In this document: positions 9,808 to 18,714 of the stretch, in pieces
Numbering within the stretch: the stretch's first letter is position 1
How the letters are laid out: each line of letters begins with the position of its first letter
Assembly (NCBI GenBank): GCA_947496185.1
Contig: CANMCD010000005.1
Coordinates: 186,001-250,000 of the forward strand
Length of the DNA stretch: 64,000 nt
From: an uncultured Tenacibaculum sp.
GTDB lineage: Bacteria > Bacteroidota > Bacteroidia > Flavobacteriales > Flavobacteriaceae
Reading direction: 5' to 3'
Program-made: the position numbers and the translations under genes
Notes under the pieces: generated by a model
The model's database searches: none
What the model was told of the DNA's origin: nothing
What the model saw: only the letters and a program-made list of their open reading frames with translations

Positions 9808-11094
9808 TTATCTTTCATTGATGTTTACGAAAGGTCGATGATTTGCTCCAGTATAAATCTGTCGAGGTCTTCCGATAGGTTCTTTACGAAGACGCATTTC
9901 TCTCCATTGAGCGATCCATCCAGGTAAACGTCCTAAAGCAAACATAACGGTAAACATTTCAACAGGTATACCCATAGCTCTGTATATGATACCTGAATAA
10001 AAGTCTACGTTAGGGTATAATTTTCGCTTTACAAAATAGTCATCTTTAAGTGCTTCTTGCTCTAGCCCTTTAGCGATGTCCAAAACAGGATCTTGTACGC
10101 CTAAGTCTGTTAAAACTTCGTCTGCAGCAACCTTGATGATTTTTGCTCTTGGGTCAAAGTTCTTGTATACACGGTGTCCGAATCCCATTAGTCTGAAAGG
10201 ATCTTCTTTGTCTTTGGCTTTCCCCATATACTTTTTAGTATCTCCACCATCAGCTTTAATAGCTTCTAGCATTTCAAGTACTGCTTGGTTTGCACCTCCA
10301 TGTAAAGGGCCCCATAAAGCAGAAATACCTGCTGAGATCGAAGGGAAAAGTCCAGCGTGAGAAGAGCCAACGATACGAACAGTAGACGTAGAGCAATTTT
10401 GCTCATGATCTGCATGTAATATCAATAATTTATCAAGTGCGTTCTTAACAATAGGGTTGATTTCATAATCTTCATTAGGCTTTTCAAACATCATTTTCAT
10501 CACGTTTTCAACATATCCTAACTTTTTAGAACCATAGTTAAGCGGAAGACCTTTAAGTTTACGCATAGTCCAGGCAACCAAAACAGGGAATTTTCCCATT
10601 ATTTTTACGATGGCGTTATACATGTCTTCTTCCGAATCTATATTAACTGATGAAGGGTTGAATGCTGTTAAAGCAGATGTCAACGATGATAATACCCCCA
10701 TTGGGTGCGCATTCTTAGGAAATGCATCGATAATCTTTTTTATATCATCATCAACAATTGTATTTTCTAGTATATCATTATGAAATTTACTTAATTGTTC
10801 TTCTGTTGGTAAGTCACCAAAAATAAGTAAGTAAGCTACTTCTAAAAAGTCAGCTTTTTCAGCTAACTCTTCAATTGAGTATCCTCTGTATCTTAAAATA
10901 CCTTTCTCTCCATCTAAAAAAGTAATAGCGCTTTGGCAAGAACCAGTGTTTTTGAAACCTGGGTCAATCGTTACTACACCTTCAGAAATTCCTCTGAGTG
11001 CTTTTATATCGATTGCAGTTTCGTTTTCTGTTCCTTGAATTAACGGGAATTCATATGTATTGTCGCCAACTAATAATTTTGCTATTTCTGACAT
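9808..11094 (-). CDS. gltA: Citrate synthase (type II)
   Basis: Condenses acetyl-CoA with oxaloacetate at the entry to the TCA cycle. At 428 residues it is the typical hexameric type II length. The N-terminal DGEKGILRYRGYSIEELA, active-site HADHEQNCSTSTVRIVGSS, catalytic histidine block WGPLHGGANQAV and GFGHRVYKNFDPRAKII (CoA and oxaloacetate contacts) are all present. Upstream on the minus strand, a box reading TATCTTCG near 11130-11138 resembles a degenerate -7 element. Could be co-transcribed with the arginase downstream. Confidence 0.98.
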   Translation of the reverse strand: MSEIAKLLVGDNTYEFPLIQGTENETAIDIKALRGISEGVVTIDPGFKNTGSCQSAITFLDGEKGILRYRGYSIEELAEKADFLEVAYLLIFGDLPTEEQLSKFHNDILENTIVDDDIKKIIDAFPKNAHPMGVLSSLTSALTAFNPSSVNIDSEEDMYNAIVKIMGKFPVLVAWTMRKLKGLPLNYGSKKLGYVENVMKMMFEKPNEDYEINPIVKNALDKLLILHADHEQNCSTSTVRIVGSSHAGLFPSISAGISALWGPLHGGANQAVLEMLEAIKADGGDTKKYMGKAKDKEDPFRLMGFGHRVYKNFDPRAKIIKVAADEVLTDLGVQDPVLDIAKGLEQEALKDDYFVKRKLYPNVDFYSGIIYRAMGIPVEMFTVMFALGRLPGWIAQWREMRLRKEPIGRPRQIYTGANHRPFVNINER

Positions 11095-11259
11095 TATATA
11101 TCTTAATTTTTTTATGATTGAAGTGAGTTGCGAAGATACTATTTTTTATAAAATTTAAAAAATTGAGCGTCACTGTTTTTTATATTAATTTTTTAACCAG
11201 TATCCGATGCGAAAAAATAGAAATATCGTTCGTTTTAATGCAGAATATGGATGTAAATA

Positions 11260-11297
11260 AAGTAAGGCCTTTCTTTTTACAGAAAGACCTTACTTTT
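11260..11297. terminator. Isolated intrinsic terminator with no visible upstream gene
   Basis: AAGTAAGGCCTTTCT pairs with AGAAAGACCTTACTT around a short TTTTAC loop, with A and T runs flanking. It sits between the 5' ends of two divergent genes (gltA and the TonB receptor), so it terminates neither. It may end a small RNA or be left from a deleted gene. Confidence 0.75.
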
Positions 11298-11408
11298 TCA
11301 ACATAAAATTAATTACAACAATAAATTAGAAAACAATTTCTAGGACTTTACAAACTATATTTTTGAAATTTTATTTTAAAACAGAATCGTTTTATTTTGT
11401 TAAAATCT

Positions 11409-11433
11409 CAAAGTAAAAATACTATTTACTTTG
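11409..11433. promoter_or_regulatory. Perfect 9-bp inverted repeat upstream of TonB receptor
   Basis: CAAAGTAAA (11409-11417) and TTTACTTTG (11425-11433) are exact reverse complements separated by seven bases. The geometry (16-bp centre-to-centre) suits a dimeric regulator site, but it lies about 270 bases before the predicted promoter of the receptor gene, so the role is open. Confidence 0.4.
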
Positions 11434-11701
11434 CTAAAAATAAATAAGGGAAATTGCTAAACTTACGACTAGGTATAGTACTGATATTGCTAAGGGTAAT
11501 TGGGGTAGTGTTATAGGGGTTTTGATGAAGTGAAGCTGTCGTTTTTAAATAAAAAAAAGCTAAAACGCTTGATATTGTTGGGGATACTGGGTTTTTTTGA
11601 TTTTTTCTCTGAAATTGATTTTAAGATGAATGATAAACGTTGTAATACGATGCTATTGTTAATTTTAAAAACCAAATAGTTATTTTTTTAGTAACAAAAA
11701 G

Positions 11702-11709
11702 TATCTTTG
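11702..11709 (+). promoter_or_regulatory. -7 box TATCTTTG of the TonB receptor gene
   Basis: Exact match to the Bacteroidota -7 consensus TAnnTTTG, 29 bases before the ATG at 11739. A clear TTG -33 element at 17-23 bases spacing is not present, only a T-rich stretch. Confidence 0.55.
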
Positions 11710-11738
11710 AGTTATTATAAGGATAAAACCCTAATAAC

Positions 11739-14144
11739 ATGAAGAAAAAAATTTTGATTGTTTTTTTGATAAAAATTGCTAGCATTCATGCACAGAATTT
11801 AGGCGTAATAAAAGGGAAGGTTTTAGATGCAAAGACCCGAGAAGCATTGCCTTTTGTAAATGTTAAAGTGGTAGATGCAGTTAATGGTACTACTACAGAT
11901 GAAAATGGAATGTTTTTTATTGAAAATGTTTCGTTGGGATATCAAAAAATAGTGACAAGTTTTATAGGGTATAAAGAAGTGGTCTCCGATGATTATCTAG
12001 TGACTAGAGAGAAAACACCTTTTATCATCATTGAAATGATTGAAGATAACACGAAGCTTAATGAGGTTGAAATAAAAACAAAACTTTTTAAAAAGACACT
12101 GGAGTCGCCACTGTCTTTTCAGTCATTGGGGGTAGCCGAGATAGAGAAAAATCCAGGAGGAAATAGAGACATAATAAAAGTGGTACAGTCTTTTCCCGGG
12201 GTAGCGTCTAATCCTGGGTTTCGAAACGACATCATCGTAAGAGGTGGGGCTACTTCTGAAAATAAATTCTATTTAGATGGGGTAGAAATTCCTGTTATCA
12301 ATCATTTTCAAACACAAGGAGCAACGGGAGGTCCTGTAGGGATTATGAATACAGATATGATTCGAAAAGTTGATTTTTATACCAGTGCCTTTCCAGCAAA
12401 TCGAGGAAATGCATTGAGTTCGATTATTGGATTTACGCAAAAAACAGGAAACCCAGATCAGTTACAAGTTAGAGCTTCTTTAGGGTCTTCTGATGCTGGG
12501 GTTACTTTAGACGGACCCCTTGGGGAAAACACGACGTATATGGTTTCTGTACGACAATCGTATTTGCAATTTTTATTTAAGCTAATAAAGTTGCCTTTTT
12601 TACCGACGTATAATGATATACAGTTTAATATAAAAACGAAGTTGAATGATAAAAATAGTTTGGCTATTATAGGCGTTGGAGCAATTGATGATTTTGAATT
12701 TAATAGGGATGTCAATGATGGTGTAACCGACGAAGAAACACTCAAAAGGAACGAAATCATTCTAAATGCCATTCCGATAAACAAGCAATGGAATTACGCT
12801 GTTGGGGTAAATTATCAGCATTTTGGAGAAAATGCTGTGCAACAATTGGTCGTTAGTAGGAACGAATGGAGTAATAAAGCGGTAAAATATTACTTGAATG
12901 ATGAAGAAGAAAGGCCTGAAAATTTGTTGTTGAATTATAGTTCTAAAGAGATAGAAAATAAGTTGCGTTTTGAAAATACATTCAAAGAAGAAGCTTATGC
13001 TCTTAATCTTGGTTTTAATTTAGAGCATGTAAGGGTAACGAATAGTACCTTTCAAAAGAGGGTGAATACACAAGATATTGCGATTGTTGATTTTTCATCT
13101 AGTATTGATTTTATCAAATATGGTTTTTTTGGTAATTATTCAAAGTCGTTTCTTGGAGAGAAATTAGGCGTTTCTTTAGGTTTTCGATTGGATGGTATCG
13201 ACTATAACCGTCATATGAAAAATATACTCAATCAATTTTCTCCAAGAATTTCTACTACCTATAATTTTAATGACAAATGGTCATGGAATAGTTCTTATGG
13301 GATTTATAAACAATTGCCTTCTTATACTTTATTAGGGTATCAGAGTCAAACAGGAACATTGGTCAATGAAACTAATTTAAAATACATTGAAGCACAACAC
13401 ATTGTTTCGGGAGTAGAGTATAAACCCAATGCTTCTTCCAAAATAGCTATTGAAGGATTTCATAAAAAATATAATGATTATCCGTTTTCCGTAAGAAATC
13501 AGGTTAGTTTGGCAAATTTAGGAGCTGATTTTGGGGTTGTGGGCAATGAAGAAGTAACGTCTAATTCTATGGGGAGGGCTTATGGTTTTGAAATTATGGC
13601 CCAGCAAAAATCTTACAAAGGACTCTATGGAATTGCAGCGTATACCTTCGTGCGAAGTGAGTTTACAAACGGAACAGGTATTTATGTGCCTTCAAGTTGG
13701 GATAATAGGCATTTGCTGACATTAACAGCGGGTAAAAAGTTTTCTAAAAACTGGGAGGTAGGAACTAAGTTTCGATTAATTGGCGGAGCTCCTTACACTC
13801 CTTATGATTATAATGCTTCTGCTGTAAAAGCAAATTACGAAATAAGTAATGGGGGAATTTTAGATTACGCTAGGATTAATGAGGGAAGGTTTAAAACATT
13901 TACCCAGCTAGATATAAGAGTTGATAAAACTTGGTTTTTAGATACGTATGCTATTAATTTCTATATGGATATACAAAATGTGTATTCTAGTTCCGCTGAA
14001 AGACAACCGTATCTTTATCCAAAAGAAGATACAAGTGGTGCTCGATTAACGGATAATAATGATCCTACAAAATATGTATTAGGTGAGGTGAATAATTCTA
14101 TGGGAAGAGTGTTGCCGAGAATAGGTGTTATTGTTGATTTTTAA
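11739..14144 (+). CDS. TonB-dependent receptor with carboxypeptidase-regulatory-like domain
   Basis: Outer-membrane beta-barrel transporter of 801 residues energised by TonB. Signal peptide ending near SIHAQ, then a carboxypeptidase-regulatory-like domain (residues about 22-110, with GKVLDAKTREALPFVNV), plug domain (about 125-225, with VVQSFPGVASNPGFRNDIIV and RGGATSENKFYLDG), then the barrel ending in IGVIVDF with a terminal aromatic. There is no SusD partner beside it, so it is not a classical Sus-type glycan system; substrate may be a siderophore, vitamin or peptide. The following secreted C1 peptidase is 80 bases downstream and may be co-expressed. Confidence 0.93.
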   Translation: MKKKILIVFLIKIASIHAQNLGVIKGKVLDAKTREALPFVNVKVVDAVNGTTTDENGMFFIENVSLGYQKIVTSFIGYKEVVSDDYLVTREKTPFIIIEMIEDNTKLNEVEIKTKLFKKTLESPLSFQSLGVAEIEKNPGGNRDIIKVVQSFPGVASNPGFRNDIIVRGGATSENKFYLDGVEIPVINHFQTQGATGGPVGIMNTDMIRKVDFYTSAFPANRGNALSSIIGFTQKTGNPDQLQVRASLGSSDAGVTLDGPLGENTTYMVSVRQSYLQFLFKLIKLPFLPTYNDIQFNIKTKLNDKNSLAIIGVGAIDDFEFNRDVNDGVTDEETLKRNEIILNAIPINKQWNYAVGVNYQHFGENAVQQLVVSRNEWSNKAVKYYLNDEEERPENLLLNYSSKEIENKLRFENTFKEEAYALNLGFNLEHVRVTNSTFQKRVNTQDIAIVDFSSSIDFIKYGFFGNYSKSFLGEKLGVSLGFRLDGIDYNRHMKNILNQFSPRISTTYNFNDKWSWNSSYGIYKQLPSYTLLGYQSQTGTLVNETNLKYIEAQHIVSGVEYKPNASSKIAIEGFHKKYNDYPFSVRNQVSLANLGADFGVVGNEEVTSNSMGRAYGFEIMAQQKSYKGLYGIAAYTFVRSEFTNGTGIYVPSSWDNRHLLTLTAGKKFSKNWEVGTKFRLIGGAPYTPYDYNASAVKANYEISNGGILDYARINEGRFKTFTQLDIRVDKTWFLDTYAINFYMDIQNVYSSSAERQPYLYPKEDTSGARLTDNNDPTKYVLGEVNNSMGRVLPRIGVIVDF

Positions 14145-14224
14145 CAGATATAGGTTGTTAAAAACATGTTTTTTGTTAAGAAAATTGGTACATTGGCTTT
14201 TTACAAACTAAACAACGTTATTTT

Positions 14225-15340
14225 ATGAAACGATTGCTTATTAGCGCATCTTTTTGTTTGCTTCTGACACCCCAGATAAATGCTCAAAAATACCAATTTA
14301 AAACCCTTGAAGATGTTGAAAAAACACAGGTGAAAATGCAAGGAAAGACAGGAACCTGTTGGAGTTTTTCAACGACTTCTTTTATAGAATCTGAGGTAAT
14401 AAGGATTCATGGGAAAAAAATTGATTTGTCTGAGATGTTTACCGTGCGAAGCACGTATTCGGATAAAGCAAAAAATTATCTTTACAGACAAGGGAAAGCA
14501 CAGTTTAGTGAAGGAGGATTGGCACACGATGTGATGAATTCCGTTGCTAAGAACGGTTTGGTTCCAGAGCAGCAATTTACAGGCTTAGATTTGGGGCAAA
14601 CAGAGCACAATCATGCCGAAATGGTCGCTGTTTTAAAAAGTATGTTAGATACCTATATTAAAAAACCAGCAAAGAAATTAAGTCCGAAATGGCGTACTGC
14701 AGTCGAAAGTGTATTGGATGTTTATTTGGGAACTAAAAAAGAAACTTTTGAGTTTGAAGGAAAAAAGTATACTCCAAAATCTTTTGCCAAATATTTACAG
14801 ATTAATCCAGCAGATTATGTGACAATAACTTCATTTGAGAGTGAAAAAAAATACGACAAGTTTATACTGAGTATACCTGATAATTTTTCTAATGGACTTT
14901 ATCATAATGTCTCATTAGATGAGCTAGTGACTATCACAGAAGAAGCTATCAAAAATGGATTTACAGTAGCCTTAGGTAGTGATGTGAGTGAGGAGACTTT
15001 CTCAGGAGATAAAGGGATCGCTGTAGTTCCTGCAATAAGCTCAGAAAACAAGAAAGCTCTAGAGGAAATTGTAGTAGAGAAAAAAATAACGCCTACTTTT
15101 AGACAGGCAGAATTTGATAATTTTAATACGACTGATGATCATTTGATGCACATTGTAGGTATTGTTAAAGATCAAAAGGGGAATCGTTATTTTAAGGTTA
15201 AGAACTCTTGGGGGAAGGAAAGAGGTATCGGAGGGTATATACACATGTCGACTCCGTATTTTAAGTTAAAAACAATTTCGGTATTACTTCATAAGGATGC
15301 TTTGTCAAATGATATTAAAAATAAATTAGCCATAAAATAA
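14225..15340 (+). CDS. Secreted C1-family (aminopeptidase C / bleomycin-hydrolase-like) cysteine peptidase
   Basis: Papain-fold peptidase of 371 residues with a signal peptide ending near INAQ, so periplasmic or exported. The active-site cysteine is C45 in QGKTGTCWSFS, and the catalytic histidine and asparagine lie in the C-terminal blocks HLMHIVGIV and VKNSWGKERG. The layout, with a long insert between Cys and His and SEGGLAHDV after the first helix, matches the bleomycin hydrolase / PepC group, but the chain is shorter than the roughly 450 residues of cytoplasmic PepC. It follows the TonB receptor gene on the same strand, so peptide uptake or processing is a reasonable guess. Confidence 0.88.
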   Translation: MKRLLISASFCLLLTPQINAQKYQFKTLEDVEKTQVKMQGKTGTCWSFSTTSFIESEVIRIHGKKIDLSEMFTVRSTYSDKAKNYLYRQGKAQFSEGGLAHDVMNSVAKNGLVPEQQFTGLDLGQTEHNHAEMVAVLKSMLDTYIKKPAKKLSPKWRTAVESVLDVYLGTKKETFEFEGKKYTPKSFAKYLQINPADYVTITSFESEKKYDKFILSIPDNFSNGLYHNVSLDELVTITEEAIKNGFTVALGSDVSEETFSGDKGIAVVPAISSENKKALEEIVVEKKITPTFRQAEFDNFNTTDDHLMHIVGIVKDQKGNRYFKVKNSWGKERGIGGYIHMSTPYFKLKTISVLLHKDALSNDIKNKLAIK

Positions 15341-15456
15341 GTTTCCGATATAAGGAGGTTGTTTGACCGAATTTTATAGTATAAAACGTCGAAAGAGACG
15401 GGTAGTAAAAAATAAGTTATGATCGTTTTTTACTGTATGATTCTTGCTAAAGATAC

Positions 15457-15495
15457 AAGCTAGTATTAGATTCCAAACTAATACTAGTTTTTTTA
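15457..15495 (+). terminator. Intrinsic terminator after the C1 peptidase gene
   Basis: CTAGTATTAG (15460-15469) pairs exactly with CTAATACTAG (15478-15487) around an eight-base loop, followed by eight T residues. Confidence 0.88.
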
Positions 15496-15504
15496 TGAGG
15501 TGAA

Positions 15505-15536
15505 TTTTGTATTTTAGACCGTTAATGAAATATTTG
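15505..15536 (+). promoter_or_regulatory. Bacteroidota-type promoter of the DUF389 gene
   Basis: TTTTG (15505-15509) and AATATTTG (15529-15536) are 19 bases apart, close to the TTTG / TAnnTTTG pattern. The -7 box ends only five bases before the ATG at 15542, so the transcript would start at or next to the start codon. Confidence 0.55.
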
Positions 15537-15541
15537 TATAG

Positions 15542-16996
15542 ATGGAGGAACAAACAAATAATGATGAATCAGGGGTACAGCCAAAACAAACGATTCAAAA
15601 TGATGTTAAAGGATTGTTGACACGTTCTATTAAGTTTTTGACGGAACTTTTAGATTTTAGAGATGATACGGATCAAGAGGCAACGATTGAAGCCATAAAA
15701 GGAGATATTGCTTTTAAAGGGGCTACAGCATGGATATTAATATGTTCTATTTTTGTAGCTTCTATTGGGTTAAATGCAGATTCTACAGCAGTGGTTATTG
15801 GAGCGATGCTTATATCACCTTTAATGGGACCAATTCTAGGTATAGGAATGTCAATCGCCATTAATGATATTGATACGCTAAAAAAGTCATTTATCAATTT
15901 GGCCACAATGATCATTTTAAGTTTATTGACAGCATTTTTGTTTTTCTTTTTATTTCCGCTGCGTGAAGAAACTTCTGAATTATTAGGAAGGGTAAAGCCT
16001 GATATTAGAGATGTATTGATTGCTTTTTTTGGTGGATTGGCATTGATCATTGCACGTACAAAAAAAGGAACGATTGCTTCGGTAATTTTTGGCGTCGCTA
16101 TTGCAACCGCTTTAATGCCACCATTGTGTACAGCGGGTTATGGACTTGCCATTGGTAACCTAGATTATTTTTTAGGAGCCATGTACCTATTCATTATTAA
16201 TACCATATTTATAGCTTTAGCAACTTTTATTGTTTTAAAACTTCTAGGGTTTACAATGATTCGTTATGTAAACTCTGTAAAAAGAAAACGTATTGCACGT
16301 TTAACATCTATTGTAGCCATCTTGGTAATGATACCAGCAATAATAACTTTTATAAGGGTATATAAAGAAAGTGTGATCAATGCGAATTATAAAAAATTTA
16401 TAAAAGACGAAATACTAGCAAACAAAGATCTTTGGTTACAGAGAGAAAAGTTAGACATAGCAAATGGTAAAATTAGTTTGTTTTTTAACGGGGCATTAAC
16501 GGAAGCTACAGAAACTTTTTTGAGAAATGAGTTGACTACTTACAATAAAATAGACCAGTATAAATTGATTATTAATGAAAATAAAACGAGAAGCTATGAT
16601 AATTTGTCACAATCTTTAGAAAGAGCTTTTTCAGATTTGGATGAAAAAGATAACGTTATTGATGGGTTGCACAAACAAATAGAAGCTTTAGAGAAGACGA
16701 TAACAGGCTTGAATAATAGAATAGAACAAAATACTCAAGATAAAGATAAAAATTCGATTCCATTCAATTCGGTGATGAAAGAGGTTAAGATTAGATACAA
16801 TGAAATTACTTCTATGAGTTTTTCGAATACATTGTTTTCAAAAGACTTTATAAAAGTAGATACCATACCTGAAATAAAAATCACTTGGCGTAAGAAACTA
16901 CCTGACTCTTTAAGAATAAAAAAAGAAAAAGAGTTAAGAGCGTGGTTGCTTAAAGAGTTGCCTTCTAGGAAGCTGATCGTAAATGGTAAGAAATAG
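15542..16996 (+). CDS. DUF389 family membrane protein
   Basis: Inner-membrane protein of 484 residues. Residues about 55-265 carry the DUF389 module with five or six transmembrane segments and the signature ADSTAVVIGAMLISPLMGPILGIG; another hydrophobic segment follows near 255-275. The rest (about 275-484) is a soluble, charged domain with a coiled-coil stretch (LHKQIEALEKTITGLNNRIE). The function of the family is not established; transport or envelope stress roles have been suggested. Monocistronic, with a promoter abutting the start codon. Confidence 0.9.
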   Translation: MEEQTNNDESGVQPKQTIQNDVKGLLTRSIKFLTELLDFRDDTDQEATIEAIKGDIAFKGATAWILICSIFVASIGLNADSTAVVIGAMLISPLMGPILGIGMSIAINDIDTLKKSFINLATMIILSLLTAFLFFFLFPLREETSELLGRVKPDIRDVLIAFFGGLALIIARTKKGTIASVIFGVAIATALMPPLCTAGYGLAIGNLDYFLGAMYLFIINTIFIALATFIVLKLLGFTMIRYVNSVKRKRIARLTSIVAILVMIPAIITFIRVYKESVINANYKKFIKDEILANKDLWLQREKLDIANGKISLFFNGALTEATETFLRNELTTYNKIDQYKLIINENKTRSYDNLSQSLERAFSDLDEKDNVIDGLHKQIEALEKTITGLNNRIEQNTQDKDKNSIPFNSVMKEVKIRYNEITSMSFSNTLFSKDFIKVDTIPEIKITWRKKLPDSLRIKKEKELRAWLLKELPSRKLIVNGKK

Positions 16997-17090
16997 TTGC
17001 TAGATACAATATTTATAGTCTTTGGATGTTTAACAACAAACAAATATTCGAAAGTTTGTGAGTGTTAACGGTTTGTAAGCTTTTTATAAT

Positions 17091-17098
17091 TATATTTG
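17091..17098 (+). promoter_or_regulatory. Candidate -7 box TATATTTG upstream of the HTH gene
   Basis: Exact TAnnTTTG match in the 282-base spacer after DUF389. A TTTG at 17072 is only 15 bases upstream, shorter than usual. If used, the HTH gene at 17279 would have a 5' leader of about 175 bases. Confidence 0.35.
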
Positions 17099-17278
17099 AG
17101 ACACATAAAGCTATTTTGAATCAATAATTATATATAGGTAACCTTTGTTGTTTTTTTATATGATTAGCAATGATCTGATGGGAACTACTGTGTGACCATT
17201 CCAAAATAGTAATACGGAATATTATAAGGGGGGATTACTTTGCTAAATAGCATTTAATAATTTTTTGTTTTAAAGAGA

Positions 17279-17692
17279 ATGATAGTTAAAAGACTTAAAC
17301 AATTTATAGTTAAATCTGGTATCAGTATAGAGGAGTTAGGGAAAAGTATTGGTATTAGTGAGGAAATATTAGAAAAAAGTTTTTCTGAAGAAAAGGAAAT
17401 AAGCTTGGAGTGGATTGTTTTGATAAATGAAAAGTATCCAGAAATTAATATTAAATGGTTGGCCTTAGGAGAAGGAGATATGTATACTGCTAATAAAAAG
17501 CAAATTAAAGATTTGAAGAGTATAAGTTCTGAGGATATTTTGGATTATATATTAGCCAATTCTGATGCTTTTAGGGATGAGCCTAAATTGGATGCTGTCG
17601 TGGCATTGTTTTCAAATTTTGAACAACAAAGGGAACTCCAAAAAATGTATGAAAAAATAGATAAGTACGAAAAGTTACTAGGGAAAAAATAA
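17279..17692 (+). CDS. Small HTH (Cro/C1-like) DNA-binding protein
   Basis: 137-residue protein. Residues about 1-65 form a helix-turn-helix of the phage repressor type: KRLKQFIVKSGISIEELGKS, then ISEEILEKSF, then the NIKWLALGEGDMY block typical of repressors that end the HTH domain with WLLTGEG. The C-terminal half is helical and charged, perhaps for dimerisation. It converges on the three-gene minus-strand cassette that follows. Probably a transcription regulator with unknown targets. Confidence 0.8.
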   Translation: MIVKRLKQFIVKSGISIEELGKSIGISEEILEKSFSEEKEISLEWIVLINEKYPEINIKWLALGEGDMYTANKKQIKDLKSISSEDILDYILANSDAFRDEPKLDAVVALFSNFEQQRELQKMYEKIDKYEKLLGKK

Positions 17693-17707
17693 TCATTTTT
17701 TTGACCT

Positions 17708-17929
17708 TCATTGCCGTTTAAGGGATAATTCAGCATTTTTCTTATTTAAAAAGGTACTCATTTTTTGATCGAGTTCGTCACTAATTTTACTAGTCTTACT
17801 CTCTTCCTCAATAACTTTTTTAGCTATTTCAATAATGGTTTTTCTTCTACGGTTTTGTCGCTGAGAATTTGTGGAATAGATTTTTTTCTTGAAAATTCGG
17901 TGTAGTGTTTGTGTAAGTAAATTTTTCAT
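17708..17929 (-). CDS. Small basic hypothetical protein
   Basis: 73 residues, not recognised. Rich in Lys and Arg (HRIFKKKIY, RQNRRRK) in the first half and amphipathic/charged in the second; no signal peptide or membrane segment. It begins eight bases after the stop of the 282-codon membrane-protein frame and on the same strand, which suggests co-transcription. Its basic character would suit a nucleic-acid-binding or membrane-surface protein, but that is only a guess. Confidence 0.6.
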   Translation of the reverse strand: MKNLLTQTLHRIFKKKIYSTNSQRQNRRRKTIIEIAKKVIEEESKTSKISDELDQKMSTFLNKKNAELSLKRQ

Positions 17930-17937
17930 TTTTTGGA

Positions 17938-18714
17938 TTAAATATTTTTTAATGAGTTAAGGATATCTTTATCAAAATTATCAGTGTTTTCTTTTACAGT
18001 ATCAGTCGATAACATTGCTCGATCATTACGTTCAGAGTAGAGCGCTTTGAGTGCAACTCTAGGGTAATGAATTGTTTTTATTCTGTCTATTAAAGACAAT
18101 TGCTTTAATATAATATCATCTTTATACGTAAAATTTTTAACTAAAAAGTAAATGAAATACGTTGATAGTGATGCACAGATAAGAATTGTAATTATATAAC
18201 TGTTTTTAGTAAAATCTTTTTGAGTGTAAAATATAAGGTGAATTAACCAGAAAATTGACACAACAATTCCTGTGATTGACAAGAATTGAAATTGATACCC
18301 AGACCCTTTAGTAATATCATCGAAGAGAGACTTACAGCTAAAAAAGAGTAGTGCAATAACTAATCCAAAAAGGAAAACCCAAAAGCGGAAGCTATTTCGT
18401 CCTCTAAAAGAATGTTCTTGTTGAATACTGTTTTTTTCTTGATTAAGTAGGTGTATCTTTTTTTTAACATCACGAAGTAGTTGAGTGGTTAGTGAATAAT
18501 AGGTACTAATAGTTATATTGCCTTGATGTAAGTCTTCAAGGTATTTTTGTAGAAGATTATCTCTGTTTTGAACAACTTGTTGATAATCTAAATTGTTTTG
18601 TTGTAAATCTGTAGGTAGAGATGAGAAGAAGATATGAAACAAAGACATAGTCACTAAGAGAAAAGCAACTATGCCCAGTGTTGTGGCTTTAACTTTCTCT
18701 ATGATCTTCCTCAT
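17938..18714 (-). CDS. Hypothetical four-TM membrane protein
   Basis: Unrecognised integral membrane protein. I choose the ATG at 18714 (MRKIIEKVKATT), which has GGAG six bases upstream; the frame is open up to an ATG at 18786 but that would overlap the preceding gene by about 98 bases. From 18714 there are 258 residues: TM1 (TTLGIVAFLLVTMSLFHIFF), a helical charged stretch with Gln/Asn/Leu heptads, then three more hydrophobic segments (FWVFLFGLVIALLFF, FLSITGIVVSIFWLIHLIFY, YIITILICASLSTYFIYF) and a charged tail. Middle gene of a compact minus-strand cassette. Confidence 0.7.
   Translation of the reverse strand: MRKIIEKVKATTLGIVAFLLVTMSLFHIFFSSLPTDLQQNNLDYQQVVQNRDNLLQKYLEDLHQGNITISTYYSLTTQLLRDVKKKIHLLNQEKNSIQQEHSFRGRNSFRFWVFLFGLVIALLFFSCKSLFDDITKGSGYQFQFLSITGIVVSIFWLIHLIFYTQKDFTKNSYIITILICASLSTYFIYFLVKNFTYKDDIILKQLSLIDRIKTIHYPRVALKALYSERNDRAMLSTDTVKENTDNFDKDILNSLKNI

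Larger units (their letters stand above)
11098..11738. other. 640-bp divergent intergenic region between gltA and a TonB receptor gene
   Basis: Very AT-rich, with no convincing coding frame. It holds an isolated terminator-like hairpin (11260-11297), a perfect inverted repeat (11409-11433) and a TATCTTTG -7 box in front of the receptor gene (11702). The stretch 11440-11560 contains G-rich blocks (gggtaattggggtag) with no recognisable function. It may contain a remnant of a lost gene or a short transcript ended by the hairpin. Confidence 0.6.
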
